NCBI GenBank assembly: GCA_964438735.1
Contig: CAYTLW010000079.1
Location: 1-35,984, forward strand
Origin: CAYTLW01 sp964438735
Lineage (GTDB): Bacteria > Myxococcota_A > UBA9042
Length of the DNA: 35,984 nt
Direction: 5' to 3'
Shown: in pieces, positions 18,964-26,532 of the stretch
Layout of the letters: each line of letters opens with the position of its first letter
How positions within the stretch are numbered: position 1 is the stretch's first letter
Made by a program: the position numbers and the translations under genes
The notes under the pieces: generated by a model
Database searches by the model: none
The model's input: the letters and a program-made list of their open reading frames with translations, nothing else
Told to the model about the DNA's origin: nothing

Positions 18964-19109
18964 GTGGGTCGCCGGCGCGCCCGGCATGAGCGGGCGTCGG
19001 GGCAGGGTACAGCGGCTGGAGCGCCGGCGTGAAGGGCCGTTGCACAGTTGGCCGCGCGATGATGGCCGCGACTGTGGCACACTGCGTCGCCCGCCCAGGA
19101 GGATCGAAG

Positions 19110-20114
19110 ATGGCATCCCGCCTGAACCCCGTACATCGGCGCCCGGTTGCCTGCCTGCTGGCGGCGATACTGGCTGGGATGTGCGCTCTGACCGCCTGCT
19201 CCCAGGAGGCAGGAGACGACGACTCGACCGGCGATGTGGCGACCGCGGATGGTGGCGAAGAGGCAGATGCCGGCACGTGCAGCCCTGACGCCAGCACCGA
19301 GTTGCCGCCGACCATCGGTGGTTCGCGCCCGGCCAAGGTGGTGGTGCCCAAGGACTGGGATGGCTGCGCGAAGTACCCCCTTGTGGTGATGCTGCACGGC
19401 TTCACGGCCACGGCGTTGTTGCAGGACTTCTATCTCGGCCTGTCGCAGCGGGTCGACGAGCGGGGCTTCGTCTTGCTGTTGCCACAGGGCACCAAGAACC
19501 AGAAGGGCCAGACCTTCTGGAACGCCACCTCGGCCTGCTGCGACTTCGGCGGCAAGGGGATCGATGACGTCGGCTACCTTCGTGGGCTGATCAAGGAAGC
19601 GGTGGGCACCCTGCCGGTCGACTCGGAGCGGGTCTTCCTGGTCGGCCACTCCAACGGCGGCTTCATGGGCTATCGCATGGCCTGCGAGGCGGCGGACATG
19701 ATCACCGGCGTGGCCAGTCTCGCCGGCGCCGTGACCCGGACCGAGGCCCTGTGCACGCCATCTCGGGCGGTGCACATCCTGCAGATTCACGGCACCAAGG
19801 ACTCGGTCATCGAATTCGAGGGTGACCCGGATGACGCAGAGAGAGAGGGGTATCCGTCGGCTGCGGATACGGTGGTCCGTTGGCGCAAGCTCAACAAATG
19901 TCCGACCGACCCTGTAGCCGACCAGGCCGCCGACTTCGACAGCGGCGTTGATGGTGATGAGACCACGTTGCGCACCTGGCAACCCTGTGCTGAAGGCACG
20001 TCCGCAGCGCTGTGGACCATGAAGGATGCCAGTCATATCCCCGGCATCAACAACGCCTTCAAGGACGCGCTGCTCGACCGGGTCCTGAGCTGGCAACGAG
20101 ACGCGCCGAAGTAG
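19110..20114 (+). CDS. LpqC/PHB-depolymerase-family lipoprotein esterase
   Basis: The product has 334 residues. ATG 19110 follows AGGAGG (19097-19102) by seven bases. Residues 1-30 are a lipoprotein signal ending Leu-Thr-Ala-Cys30, then an acidic linker rich in Asp, Gly and Ala to about residue 60. The alpha/beta-hydrolase domain has the HGF oxyanion loop, GHSNGG with nucleophile Ser181, GTKD with Asp231 and DASH with His309. This fits the COG3509 group of poly(3-hydroxybutyrate) depolymerases, feruloyl esterases and acetylxylan esterases. It should hydrolyse ester bonds of a polymer or cell-wall-linked substrate at the cell surface. Several extra Cys residues may form disulfides. The TAG stop at 20112-20114 is followed closely by the next gene. 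Confidence 0.92.
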   Translation: MASRLNPVHRRPVACLLAAILAGMCALTACSQEAGDDDSTGDVATADGGEEADAGTCSPDASTELPPTIGGSRPAKVVVPKDWDGCAKYPLVVMLHGFTATALLQDFYLGLSQRVDERGFVLLLPQGTKNQKGQTFWNATSACCDFGGKGIDDVGYLRGLIKEAVGTLPVDSERVFLVGHSNGGFMGYRMACEAADMITGVASLAGAVTRTEALCTPSRAVHILQIHGTKDSVIEFEGDPDDAEREGYPSAADTVVRWRKLNKCPTDPVADQAADFDSGVDGDETTLRTWQPCAEGTSAALWTMKDASHIPGINNAFKDALLDRVLSWQRDAPK

Positions 20115-20119
20115 CACCT

Positions 20120-20125
20120 GGAGGT
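20120..20125 (+). promoter_or_regulatory. GGAGGT ribosome site with no standard start codon after it
   Basis: The GGAGG core ends five bases before an ATC at 20130 that is in frame with the downstream radical SAM gene. The first ATG/GTG/TTG in that frame is TTG at 20178, which has no ribosome site of its own. Either ATC is the start, or an ATG has been altered. Confidence 0.55.
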
Positions 20126-20177
20126 CGCCATCGCCATCCATCGCGTCACCAGGGGGCTGGATGCCGTCGCTCGGCAG

Positions 20178-21293
20178 TTGCTCGGGCCGCTGCTGGACGA
20201 TCCCGTGGTCGGTGACGGCTGGCGGCTGGTCACCTGGGATGCCGAACAGGGCATCAACCTGTTGTTGGCCCGCGGCGAGGCCTTATTGCTGGTCGAGGTG
20301 GACGCCCACGAGGCCGCCGGCCATGGGTTTGCGCGCACCCAGCGCTTCACACTGAGCGGTCGACCCCAGTTCGAGCCCCCGCGCGCCCTGAATCCAGACG
20401 AACAGCGGCTCGTGGGCCACCTGGCCGACGTGCTTCGCGAGCGGGAGCGCGACCTGCCGACCTTTGACCGCCCACCGGCAGGCGGCCGGCCCATGGTGCG
20501 CGAGGTGGAGGTGGACCGCATGCTCTGCGCCGAGGGTCGCGGGCACTACTACCTCAACCCCTACGTGGGCTGCATGATCGGCTGCCCCTATTGCTACGTC
20601 TCGGCGCGTGCCGACGCCTCGCGGCGCCTCGAAGGGCTGCCGCAGATGCCCTGGGGGCGCTGGGTCGACGTGAAGATCAACGCCGTCGAGGTGCTCCGCG
20701 AGGAGGTCCAGCGATTGCCACCGGGCGTCGTGCGCATCTCCCCGGTGGTCACCGACCCCTACCAGGGCGTCGAGCGCCGCTATCGCATCACCCGAGGCTG
20801 CCTGGAGGTGCTCGCCGAAGCGGGCTTCACCGCCGCTGTACTCACCCGCGCTGGCCGCATCGTCGAGGATATCGACGTGCTGCAGCGCTTCGACCGCGCC
20901 CTGGTCGGCCTGTCCATCCCCACCGATGACGACCACATGCGGCGACTGTTCGAGCCGGGCGCGGATCCCGTGGTCGCCCGTATCGAAGCCCTGGCGGCAT
21001 GTCGGCAGGCGGGACTGTCGACCATGGCCTTCATCCAGCCCATGTTGCCCATGAACCCGGACAACCTGGTCGATCTGCTGGCCCCGCACGCCCAGGCGGT
21101 GCGTATCGAGCGAATGCAGGCCCCGGAGCTCGCCACGTCGCTCTACGCCGAACATGGGCTGCTGGAGGCGTTCAGGGATGCCTTCTTCGAGCGCACCGAC
21201 GCCGCGCTGCGGAGCGGTTTCGCGGCTCGAGGCGTGATGGTGGATCCCATCGAGGACCTGGGGCTGTTGCTGGAGCGGTTGGCGATCGGATGA
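20178..21293 (+). CDS. Radical SAM protein, spore-photoproduct-lyase-like (COG1533)
   Basis: The product is 371 residues from TTG 20178, the first standard start in frame. The frame is open back to 20115, and a strong GGAGGT points instead to ATC 20130, which would add 16 residues. The motif CMIGCPYC (Cys132, 136 and 139 from the TTG) binds the 4Fe-4S cluster. It is preceded by NPYVGC and followed by Tyr-Val, as in SplB-like proteins. Later motifs include a VKIN segment, a SPVVTDPYQ turn and an IQPMLPMNPD loop. COG1533 includes DNA photoproduct lyase and many enzymes of unknown substrate; the ~100-residue N-terminal extension is not recognised. The organism has no spore genes in view, so a DNA-repair role cannot be assumed. 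It lies 15 to 63 bp after the esterase gene and is probably co-transcribed with it. Confidence 0.88.
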   Translation: MLGPLLDDPVVGDGWRLVTWDAEQGINLLLARGEALLLVEVDAHEAAGHGFARTQRFTLSGRPQFEPPRALNPDEQRLVGHLADVLRERERDLPTFDRPPAGGRPMVREVEVDRMLCAEGRGHYYLNPYVGCMIGCPYCYVSARADASRRLEGLPQMPWGRWVDVKINAVEVLREEVQRLPPGVVRISPVVTDPYQGVERRYRITRGCLEVLAEAGFTAAVLTRAGRIVEDIDVLQRFDRALVGLSIPTDDDHMRRLFEPGADPVVARIEALAACRQAGLSTMAFIQPMLPMNPDNLVDLLAPHAQAVRIERMQAPELATSLYAEHGLLEAFRDAFFERTDAALRSGFAARGVMVDPIEDLGLLLERLAIG

Positions 21294-21358
21294 GTGAATC
21301 CGAATTGCCGCGACCCGGTTCGCTTGCACACCGGGACCGGCGCGCACATCATTGCGCC

Positions 21359-22396
21359 ATGAAGCGCGCCCGAAACATCCTGCCCATCACCCTGCTCGCT
21401 GGCCTGCTTTGCGTGTCGCTCTGTGCGACGTCGGCGTTCGGGGCCCAGGTTCGCATTACCGAGATCGTTGGCGTGGGCAGCTTTGTGCCCGATTCGCGCC
21501 TCGGCCTCGGCGCCTCCATCGTGGGAGATCCGGCGATGACCCACCTGGTCAATGCCGCCGACTGCGCGGCCTACCAGGCGCACGACAGCCCGACGATTCA
21601 GCTGACCTGGAGCTGGACGGATAAGCCGTCGACCGTCTCTGAGCCCGTGTTCAGCGTGAAGGTGGCCCCGGTCGGCAAAACCTGCAACTCCAACAGCCTG
21701 GACGAGGTCGCTGATAGCGGCTGCAAGGTGGTCGCCAAGGGCACCAAGTTCACCGACCAGTCGGGCACGTTGAACCAGAAGACCAAGCTCAGCATGGCCG
21801 ACCTGCTCGCGGGCGTGGACTGCAAGAAGTCGGTCGACGGGCTGGCGCGAATCTACTTCGTGCTCGGTGACAACGATCCGCAGAGCGCTTTCGGCCAGGC
21901 CACCGGCCTGACCATGAACGTGGACCTGGACCTGGTGCTGCCGGCGGCGCCCACCATCGAGAGCCTCGTGGCACGCGACCAGGCCCTGGACGTGAGCTTC
22001 CATCTCGGCGGCGATGCCGAGGACAAGGCACGGGTGTACTGGTCCGAGACAGAGTCGGTGGTCGCGTCCGGCAGCACGGCGGCGTTCAAGTCGGCGCTGT
22101 TGTCCGACAAGACGTACACCATCGGCAGCCTGACGAATGGCGTCACGTATTACGTCATCGTGGTGGCGGTGGATCGCGCGGACAATCAGTCGGCACCTTC
22201 TGCGGTGAGCAGCCAGGCGCCGGCGGCGGTGCAGGACCTCTGGCGCTATTACAAGAGCCAGGGGGGGCGCGCTGAGGGGGGCGATTATGGCTGCCAGGCG
22301 TCGCGGTGGAGCCCGTCGGGCCAAGGTGCATGCGCAGGCTTGTTGCTGGGTCTGTTGGCGCTGCTTGTCTGGAGGCGCCGATTCGGCCGCGCTTGA
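21359..22396 (+). CDS. Exported fibronectin-III protein with MYXO-CTERM-like tail
   Basis: The product has 345 residues from ATG 21359. Residues 1-29 are a classical signal peptide ending Ser-Ala-Phe-Gly-Ala. Residues ~30-190 are a beta-rich domain with a few Cys that I do not recognise. Residues ~197-300 fit a fibronectin type III domain (PAAPTIESL start, GVTYYVIVVAVD strand, SAPS turn). The end is a Gly/Tyr-Gly-Cys followed by a Pro-Ser-Gly, about 15 Leu/Ala-rich residues and Arg-Arg-Arg. This tripartite layout matches the MYXO-CTERM class of C-terminal sorting signals, in which the Cys is thought to be processed for surface anchoring. It ends only nine bases before the convergent FG-GAP gene. 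Its function is unknown; adhesion or extracellular binding is possible. Confidence 0.85.
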   Translation: MKRARNILPITLLAGLLCVSLCATSAFGAQVRITEIVGVGSFVPDSRLGLGASIVGDPAMTHLVNAADCAAYQAHDSPTIQLTWSWTDKPSTVSEPVFSVKVAPVGKTCNSNSLDEVADSGCKVVAKGTKFTDQSGTLNQKTKLSMADLLAGVDCKKSVDGLARIYFVLGDNDPQSAFGQATGLTMNVDLDLVLPAAPTIESLVARDQALDVSFHLGGDAEDKARVYWSETESVVASGSTAAFKSALLSDKTYTIGSLTNGVTYYVIVVAVDRADNQSAPSAVSSQAPAAVQDLWRYYKSQGGRAEGGDYGCQASRWSPSGQGACAGLLLGLLALLVWRRRFGRA

Positions 22397-22402
22397 GGCG
22401 CG
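22388..22402. terminator. GC-rich hairpin between two convergent genes
   Basis: CGCGC and GCGCG form a 5-bp stem around TTGAG, spanning the TGA of the MYXO-CTERM-like gene and the nine bases before the TAA of the FG-GAP gene. It is the only sequence available for ending transcription in either direction. There are no T-tracts, so this is tentative. Confidence 0.22.
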
Positions 22403-22405
22403 CGC

Positions 22406-25400
22406 TTAATTCACCGGCAACACCCCAGCGTACACAACTCCCTGATCCAACTGCGCGCTCTTGTGCGGCGTGCCCAGCCAGGCGCCGACGGCGAAGACCG
22501 GCTTGCCCTTCTGACTGGTCGCGCTGACGGCCTGACCGAAGCGGCTGCCGGGTCGGGGTGATTCGCCGGCGAAGGCCAGCCAGGGTTGAACGTGTAGACC
22601 CTTGGCGGCCCCGACCTTGTGCCAGCGGAAGAGCTCGGCGCCGCCGGTCAGTGGCGTGCCGCCTACGTCGCTGTTGGGCGCGCCGACCAGGATGGCGGCC
22701 CGACCGTCCTTCTCGAAGCCGGGTATGAGCGCCACCGCGTAGCCGAACTGTCCCGCCGCGGTGGCCCCCTTGGCGCTGAGTTGACTGCCTGTGCCCGATT
22801 CGACCATGGGCACGAGGTTTGAGGGCACCTGGCCCGCCTGCACTGGCTTGGGTGACAGGGTCTTGAGGTAGGCGCCGCGCACCAGCGTGACCGCGCCCGT
22901 CGCGCTGCCGTTGGCGACCTGGTTGTAGGCGCCCACCAGCAGGTCCGGCAGCTTGTCGCCGTCCACATCGCTACCGGCCGCCACGGACCAGCCGGCCTGG
23001 GCGCCGCCGGTGCCGCCGGTCAGCACCACCTCTCGCGGCGTCTTGGCGTTGCACTTGTCTCCCCAGCCGTAGATCACGCGCACGGTGCCCTGATTGCTCT
23101 TGCCCAGGTCCTCGGCGTTGCCGCCGACGGCGAATTCGTCGCAGCCGTCACCATCGATGTCGTGCAAGCCGACCACGCTGCGGCCGACGTTGTCGTTGGC
23201 TTTGAGGCCGAGGAAGACATGATCCGGCTCGCAGACGACCGTGACCTTTGCGGTCGCCTTGCGGCCATAGACCAGCGCCCAGCCGCCGGCGTTCTTCTGG
23301 TCTGGTGCGTCCCAGGAGGCGCCGCCGAGGAGCAGGTCGTCCAGGCCGTCGCCGTTGGCGTCAAAGCCGCTGGCGATGCTGTCGGCCACCTGGCTCTTCT
23401 GCGGACCGTAGGCGACGAACGAGGTCGCCGCCTTGGGCCACTGGCCCTTCTGACCGGCGAAGATGTGCACGCCGGCGACGTTGTTGCGCGACCCGCCGGT
23501 GCACTTGGTGTCCTTGTTATAGGTGTTGGCGCTGAAGGAGCCCGGCCGATCTTCGTAGCGCGCCAAGGCCATGAGATCGGTCAGCCCGTCGCCGTCGAAA
23601 TCCCCCGAGTCGACCGCCCAGCCGGTCCAATCATGGGAGGACAGGCCGGCGAAGCCCACCCCATTCCAGGCCGGCTTGTTGGCCACGCCGTTGGCGTTGC
23701 CGGCGAAGAGGTACACTTGCCCGGCGCGGGTGCCGGTATAGGCCGGCGGGTCCTTGGCAGCCGATTTCTTGCCGGGGTCGTGGGGCGCGCCGACCGCGAG
23801 ATCTGCGTAGCCGTCACCGTTCAGATCGCCAACGAAACGCAGATGATGGCCGAATCGGGCGCCTGAAGGCTGGCCAGGAAGCTGCAATCCGACTGCTTTG
23901 GCGTCCTTCTGGGTCGACACGAACCACGGTCGGCCGAGATCGAAGCCCAGGCTGTCATCCAGGCCCGCCCAGACCAGCAGGTCCGCCTTCTTGTCGCCGT
24001 CCAGGTCGTCCAGCACCGCCACGGACAGGCCGAAATAGTCGCCCCCCTTTGCGCCCGCCCAGACCTGCTTGGCGGTTTTGTCGGGCAGCTTGCCCTTGAC
24101 GCCCGGATGCCAGGCCACGATGCCGGTATTGCTCGGCCCGCCGGTCACCTCGCCGTTGCCATGCTGGACCAGCAGGTCGGCCAGCCCGTCGCCATCGAGG
24201 TCGCCCATGGCCACTCGGTAGCCGGCGTAGTTCCAGGGTTTGGCCCCCGTGGTGGACCAGGCGGCGTCGGCCACGCCGAGCACCTTGGTCGCCGGCTTGT
24301 TGCCCAGGGGTTGCGGGCGGAAGAGCCACGCCGCGCCCAGGCCCTGCTTCTTGCTGGTGTCGCGCCGGCTGAGCTGGCCCACGAGCAGATCGGCCTTGCC
24401 GTCGCCATCCACGTCACCCATGGCCAGGCTGCGGCCGAACTGGCTGCCGACCTGGCCCGTCTCAGCGCCGCTCCAGACCCGCACGGGATGCGCATCCAGC
24501 CCGCCGATGCCCTGCTTGTCCGACTTGGCTCCCCGATAGAGCAGCACCACCCCGTCGTTGCCGGTCTTGTCCTTGTAGTGCAGCGAGCCCACGGCCAGGT
24601 CGCAAGCGCCATCACCGTCCACATCGCCCGCTGCCAGGGACCAGCCGATGCGCATGGAAGCGATCGACTTCCACGATCCGTCGGCCTGCGGGATGCGCCC
24701 GTAACGGCTGAGATCGGGCTTGTCGAGGTAGCCGTCCGGGTGGCCCAACCACACGCGCACCGCGCCCTGTTCGTGCACGATGGGATTGGCGGAGCGATCC
24801 TCGCCGTATGGCGCTCCGGCGGCGATGTCCGGCAAGCCGTCTCCGTTGAAGTCGCAGACCACCACCGAGGAGCCGGTCTGGTCGCTGGACCAGGCGCCCG
24901 GCAGCTGGCGGATCGTCTTGGCGCTGAAGGTGCCGTTCTTGAGCCCCTTGTGGATGTGGATCACGCCGTTGTTGCTCATGCCGGCGTCGCCCAGCGGCGC
25001 GCCGATGACCAGGTCCGGGCGCTTGTCGCCGGTGACATCAGCGAGCGCCGCCGACCAGCCCAGGCGGGTATCTTTGCCGCTGCCCGCGATGACCTGCGAC
25101 GGATTGGCCTTCAGTCCCCCCTTCTGGCCCCGATACAGCAACACTGCGCCGCCGTTATTGTCCTTGATATCGGCCTCCGGCACAGCCACCACCGCGTCGG
25201 CATGGCCATCCTTGTCGAGATCGCCTGCGGCCAGCACCGTGGCCATCTGGTAGCCGTCGCCAAATCGACCGGGCGTCACCTCCACACCCGGCCTGCCGCG
25301 CACACCCACCTGCCAGGTGTCGCCTGTGAAGTCATCGCTGACCGGCACCTTGCTCGCCCCCGCTTTGGCGAGCAGGAGCTTCATCGGACCCTTGTTGACC

Positions 25401-26338
25401 GCCACGCCGCCGTTGGCTTTGGCCGTGTAATGTCCGCTGCCGCCCATGGCGCCCAGCGTCACGTCGCTGCCGACAGGTGCCACCACGTTGGGCGGCGTGG
25501 CGACCACCTTGGCGCCCTTGCTGACCTGGACCGTGATGGTCGCCGTCTCGCCGGTGCCAGTGTCGGTGACCACGATGGTGTCGACGCCATCCTTGGCGCC
25601 CGCCTTGTACAGTCCGGAGCTGCTGGAGATGACCGCGCCGCTGCCGTTGCTGCCCAGGCTGAAGGTATAGCTGCCAGACCCGGCGCTCACCTTGGGCGTG
25701 AAGCCGCCGCCATGGCCGACCGTCGCCTGCAGCGGCGCCACGGACAGTGGATCGACCACGCTGACCTCGGCGTTCGCCTCGCCGATGCAGCCCTCGTCGG
25801 TCAGCTGCACCCCGTCCTTGGTGCCGGTCTTGTCGCCCGATAGATAGGCGCCTGTGAGCTTGTTGAGCACCGCGCCGGAGGCGTTGGTGGTGAGCTCGAA
25901 TCGCCAGGCACCGGTACCGCCCGAGGCGATGAAGGTCATCAGGTCGAAGGGCAGGATCTCCTTGGCCGGGGCCTCGAGCTTCAGGGGGGGATTGCAAGGT
26001 TGTGGGCCGGCATCGATGGGGGCTGTGTCCGGGTCGTCGATGTCGGCGGCCGTGTCTGGCGCCGTGGCCGCGTCCGGGTCTGTGACCGTGTCCGATTGCG
26101 TGGCCGAGTCCGTGACCGTGACCGTGTCCGAGTCCGTGACCGTGTCCGCGTCCGTGTGGGTGTCGGGGTTGGCGTGCGTGTCGGCGATGTCCGCCATCGC
26201 GGCCGCATCCATTCCCGCGTCCGCGGCCGTCGTCGGGGCCGCGGGATCATCGGTCTGCCCGCTGCATCCGACGCAGGCGAAGACGAGCGCGCTCAGGGCT
26301 GCGAGTGCCAGGACGGAATGCGCGCGCAGTCGCTTCAT
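22406..26338 (-). CDS. FG-GAP/VCBS-repeat propeller lipoprotein
   Basis: The product has 1,310 residues. ATG 26338 follows GGAGG by seven bases; upstream starts are not supported. Residues 1-25 are a lipoprotein signal with two candidate Cys (22 and 25). Residues ~26-100 are a low-complexity linker dominated by Asp, Thr and Ala. Residues ~105-330 contain three Ig-like segments with GGTGAW, GSGSYTF and GGSGHY strands. From ~370 to ~1280 I count about 13 FG-GAP repeats, each with a calcium-loop core such as DVDGDG or DLDGDG followed by ADL and a VGAP or similar strand. That number suggests two seven-bladed integrin-alpha-like propellers lacking one blade. No enzyme motif is visible. It is probably a calcium-stabilised surface receptor or adhesin. 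It is divergent from the cytochrome lipoprotein operon, with which it shares a 194 bp upstream region and a similar linker. Confidence 0.92.
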   Translation of the reverse strand: MKRLRAHSVLALAALSALVFACVGCSGQTDDPAAPTTAADAGMDAAAMADIADTHANPDTHTDADTVTDSDTVTVTDSATQSDTVTDPDAATAPDTAADIDDPDTAPIDAGPQPCNPPLKLEAPAKEILPFDLMTFIASGGTGAWRFELTTNASGAVLNKLTGAYLSGDKTGTKDGVQLTDEGCIGEANAEVSVVDPLSVAPLQATVGHGGGFTPKVSAGSGSYTFSLGSNGSGAVISSSSGLYKAGAKDGVDTIVVTDTGTGETATITVQVSKGAKVVATPPNVVAPVGSDVTLGAMGGSGHYTAKANGGVAVNKGPMKLLLAKAGASKVPVSDDFTGDTWQVGVRGRPGVEVTPGRFGDGYQMATVLAAGDLDKDGHADAVVAVPEADIKDNNGGAVLLYRGQKGGLKANPSQVIAGSGKDTRLGWSAALADVTGDKRPDLVIGAPLGDAGMSNNGVIHIHKGLKNGTFSAKTIRQLPGAWSSDQTGSSVVVCDFNGDGLPDIAAGAPYGEDRSANPIVHEQGAVRVWLGHPDGYLDKPDLSRYGRIPQADGSWKSIASMRIGWSLAAGDVDGDGACDLAVGSLHYKDKTGNDGVVLLYRGAKSDKQGIGGLDAHPVRVWSGAETGQVGSQFGRSLAMGDVDGDGKADLLVGQLSRRDTSKKQGLGAAWLFRPQPLGNKPATKVLGVADAAWSTTGAKPWNYAGYRVAMGDLDGDGLADLLVQHGNGEVTGGPSNTGIVAWHPGVKGKLPDKTAKQVWAGAKGGDYFGLSVAVLDDLDGDKKADLLVWAGLDDSLGFDLGRPWFVSTQKDAKAVGLQLPGQPSGARFGHHLRFVGDLNGDGYADLAVGAPHDPGKKSAAKDPPAYTGTRAGQVYLFAGNANGVANKPAWNGVGFAGLSSHDWTGWAVDSGDFDGDGLTDLMALARYEDRPGSFSANTYNKDTKCTGGSRNNVAGVHIFAGQKGQWPKAATSFVAYGPQKSQVADSIASGFDANGDGLDDLLLGGASWDAPDQKNAGGWALVYGRKATAKVTVVCEPDHVFLGLKANDNVGRSVVGLHDIDGDGCDEFAVGGNAEDLGKSNQGTVRVIYGWGDKCNAKTPREVVLTGGTGGAQAGWSVAAGSDVDGDKLPDLLVGAYNQVANGSATGAVTLVRGAYLKTLSPKPVQAGQVPSNLVPMVESGTGSQLSAKGATAAGQFGYAVALIPGFEKDGRAAILVGAPNSDVGGTPLTGGAELFRWHKVGAAKGLHVQPWLAFAGESPRPGSRFGQAVSATSQKGKPVFAVGAWLGTPHKSAQLDQGVVYAGVLPVN
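26036..26195 (-). repeat. Thr/Asp-coding tandem repeat, copy in FG-GAP lipoprotein
   Basis: This stretch is built from degenerate six-base units encoding Thr-Asp, Thr-Val and Ser-Asp pairs. On the plus strand it contains CCGTGACCGTGTC twice (26116-26128 and 26134-26146). Their reverse complement, GACACGGTCACGG, occurs at 26683-26695 in the divergent gene, so the two arrays are inverted relative to each other. Confidence 0.75.
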
Positions 26339-26370
26339 GGTCGTCCTCCAAAGAACATCTGGGCGCGGAC

Positions 26371-26394
26371 CTTGGCCGGGGTGCGCGGGCCAAG
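26371..26394. promoter_or_regulatory. Inverted repeat in the divergent promoter region
   Basis: CTTGGCC (26371-26377) and GGCCAAG (26388-26394) are perfect 7-bp arms with a ten-base gap. They lie 33 to 56 bases upstream of the FG-GAP lipoprotein ATG, inside the 194 bp region shared with the cytochrome operon. It could be an operator or a leader hairpin; chance is not excluded in such GC-rich DNA. Confidence 0.3.
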
Positions 26395-26532
26395 AGGCTG
26401 GCATCGACGCGGCACTCCGTCGCCTCGCGGCCTGCAACCGGCCGGCAGGAATAGTGGTTTTCGCGTCGGGGCTTGTGGGGAAGTCGTTGACCGCCTCACG
26501 GGCGCGCGTGGACCCTGCTTGCCCCGACCCCG

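Noticed and set aside
15969..19032. Two long plus-strand frames opposite the radical SAM and fusion genes
   Set aside because: Neither has a ribosome site or a recognisable motif; both mirror strongly supported minus-strand genes.
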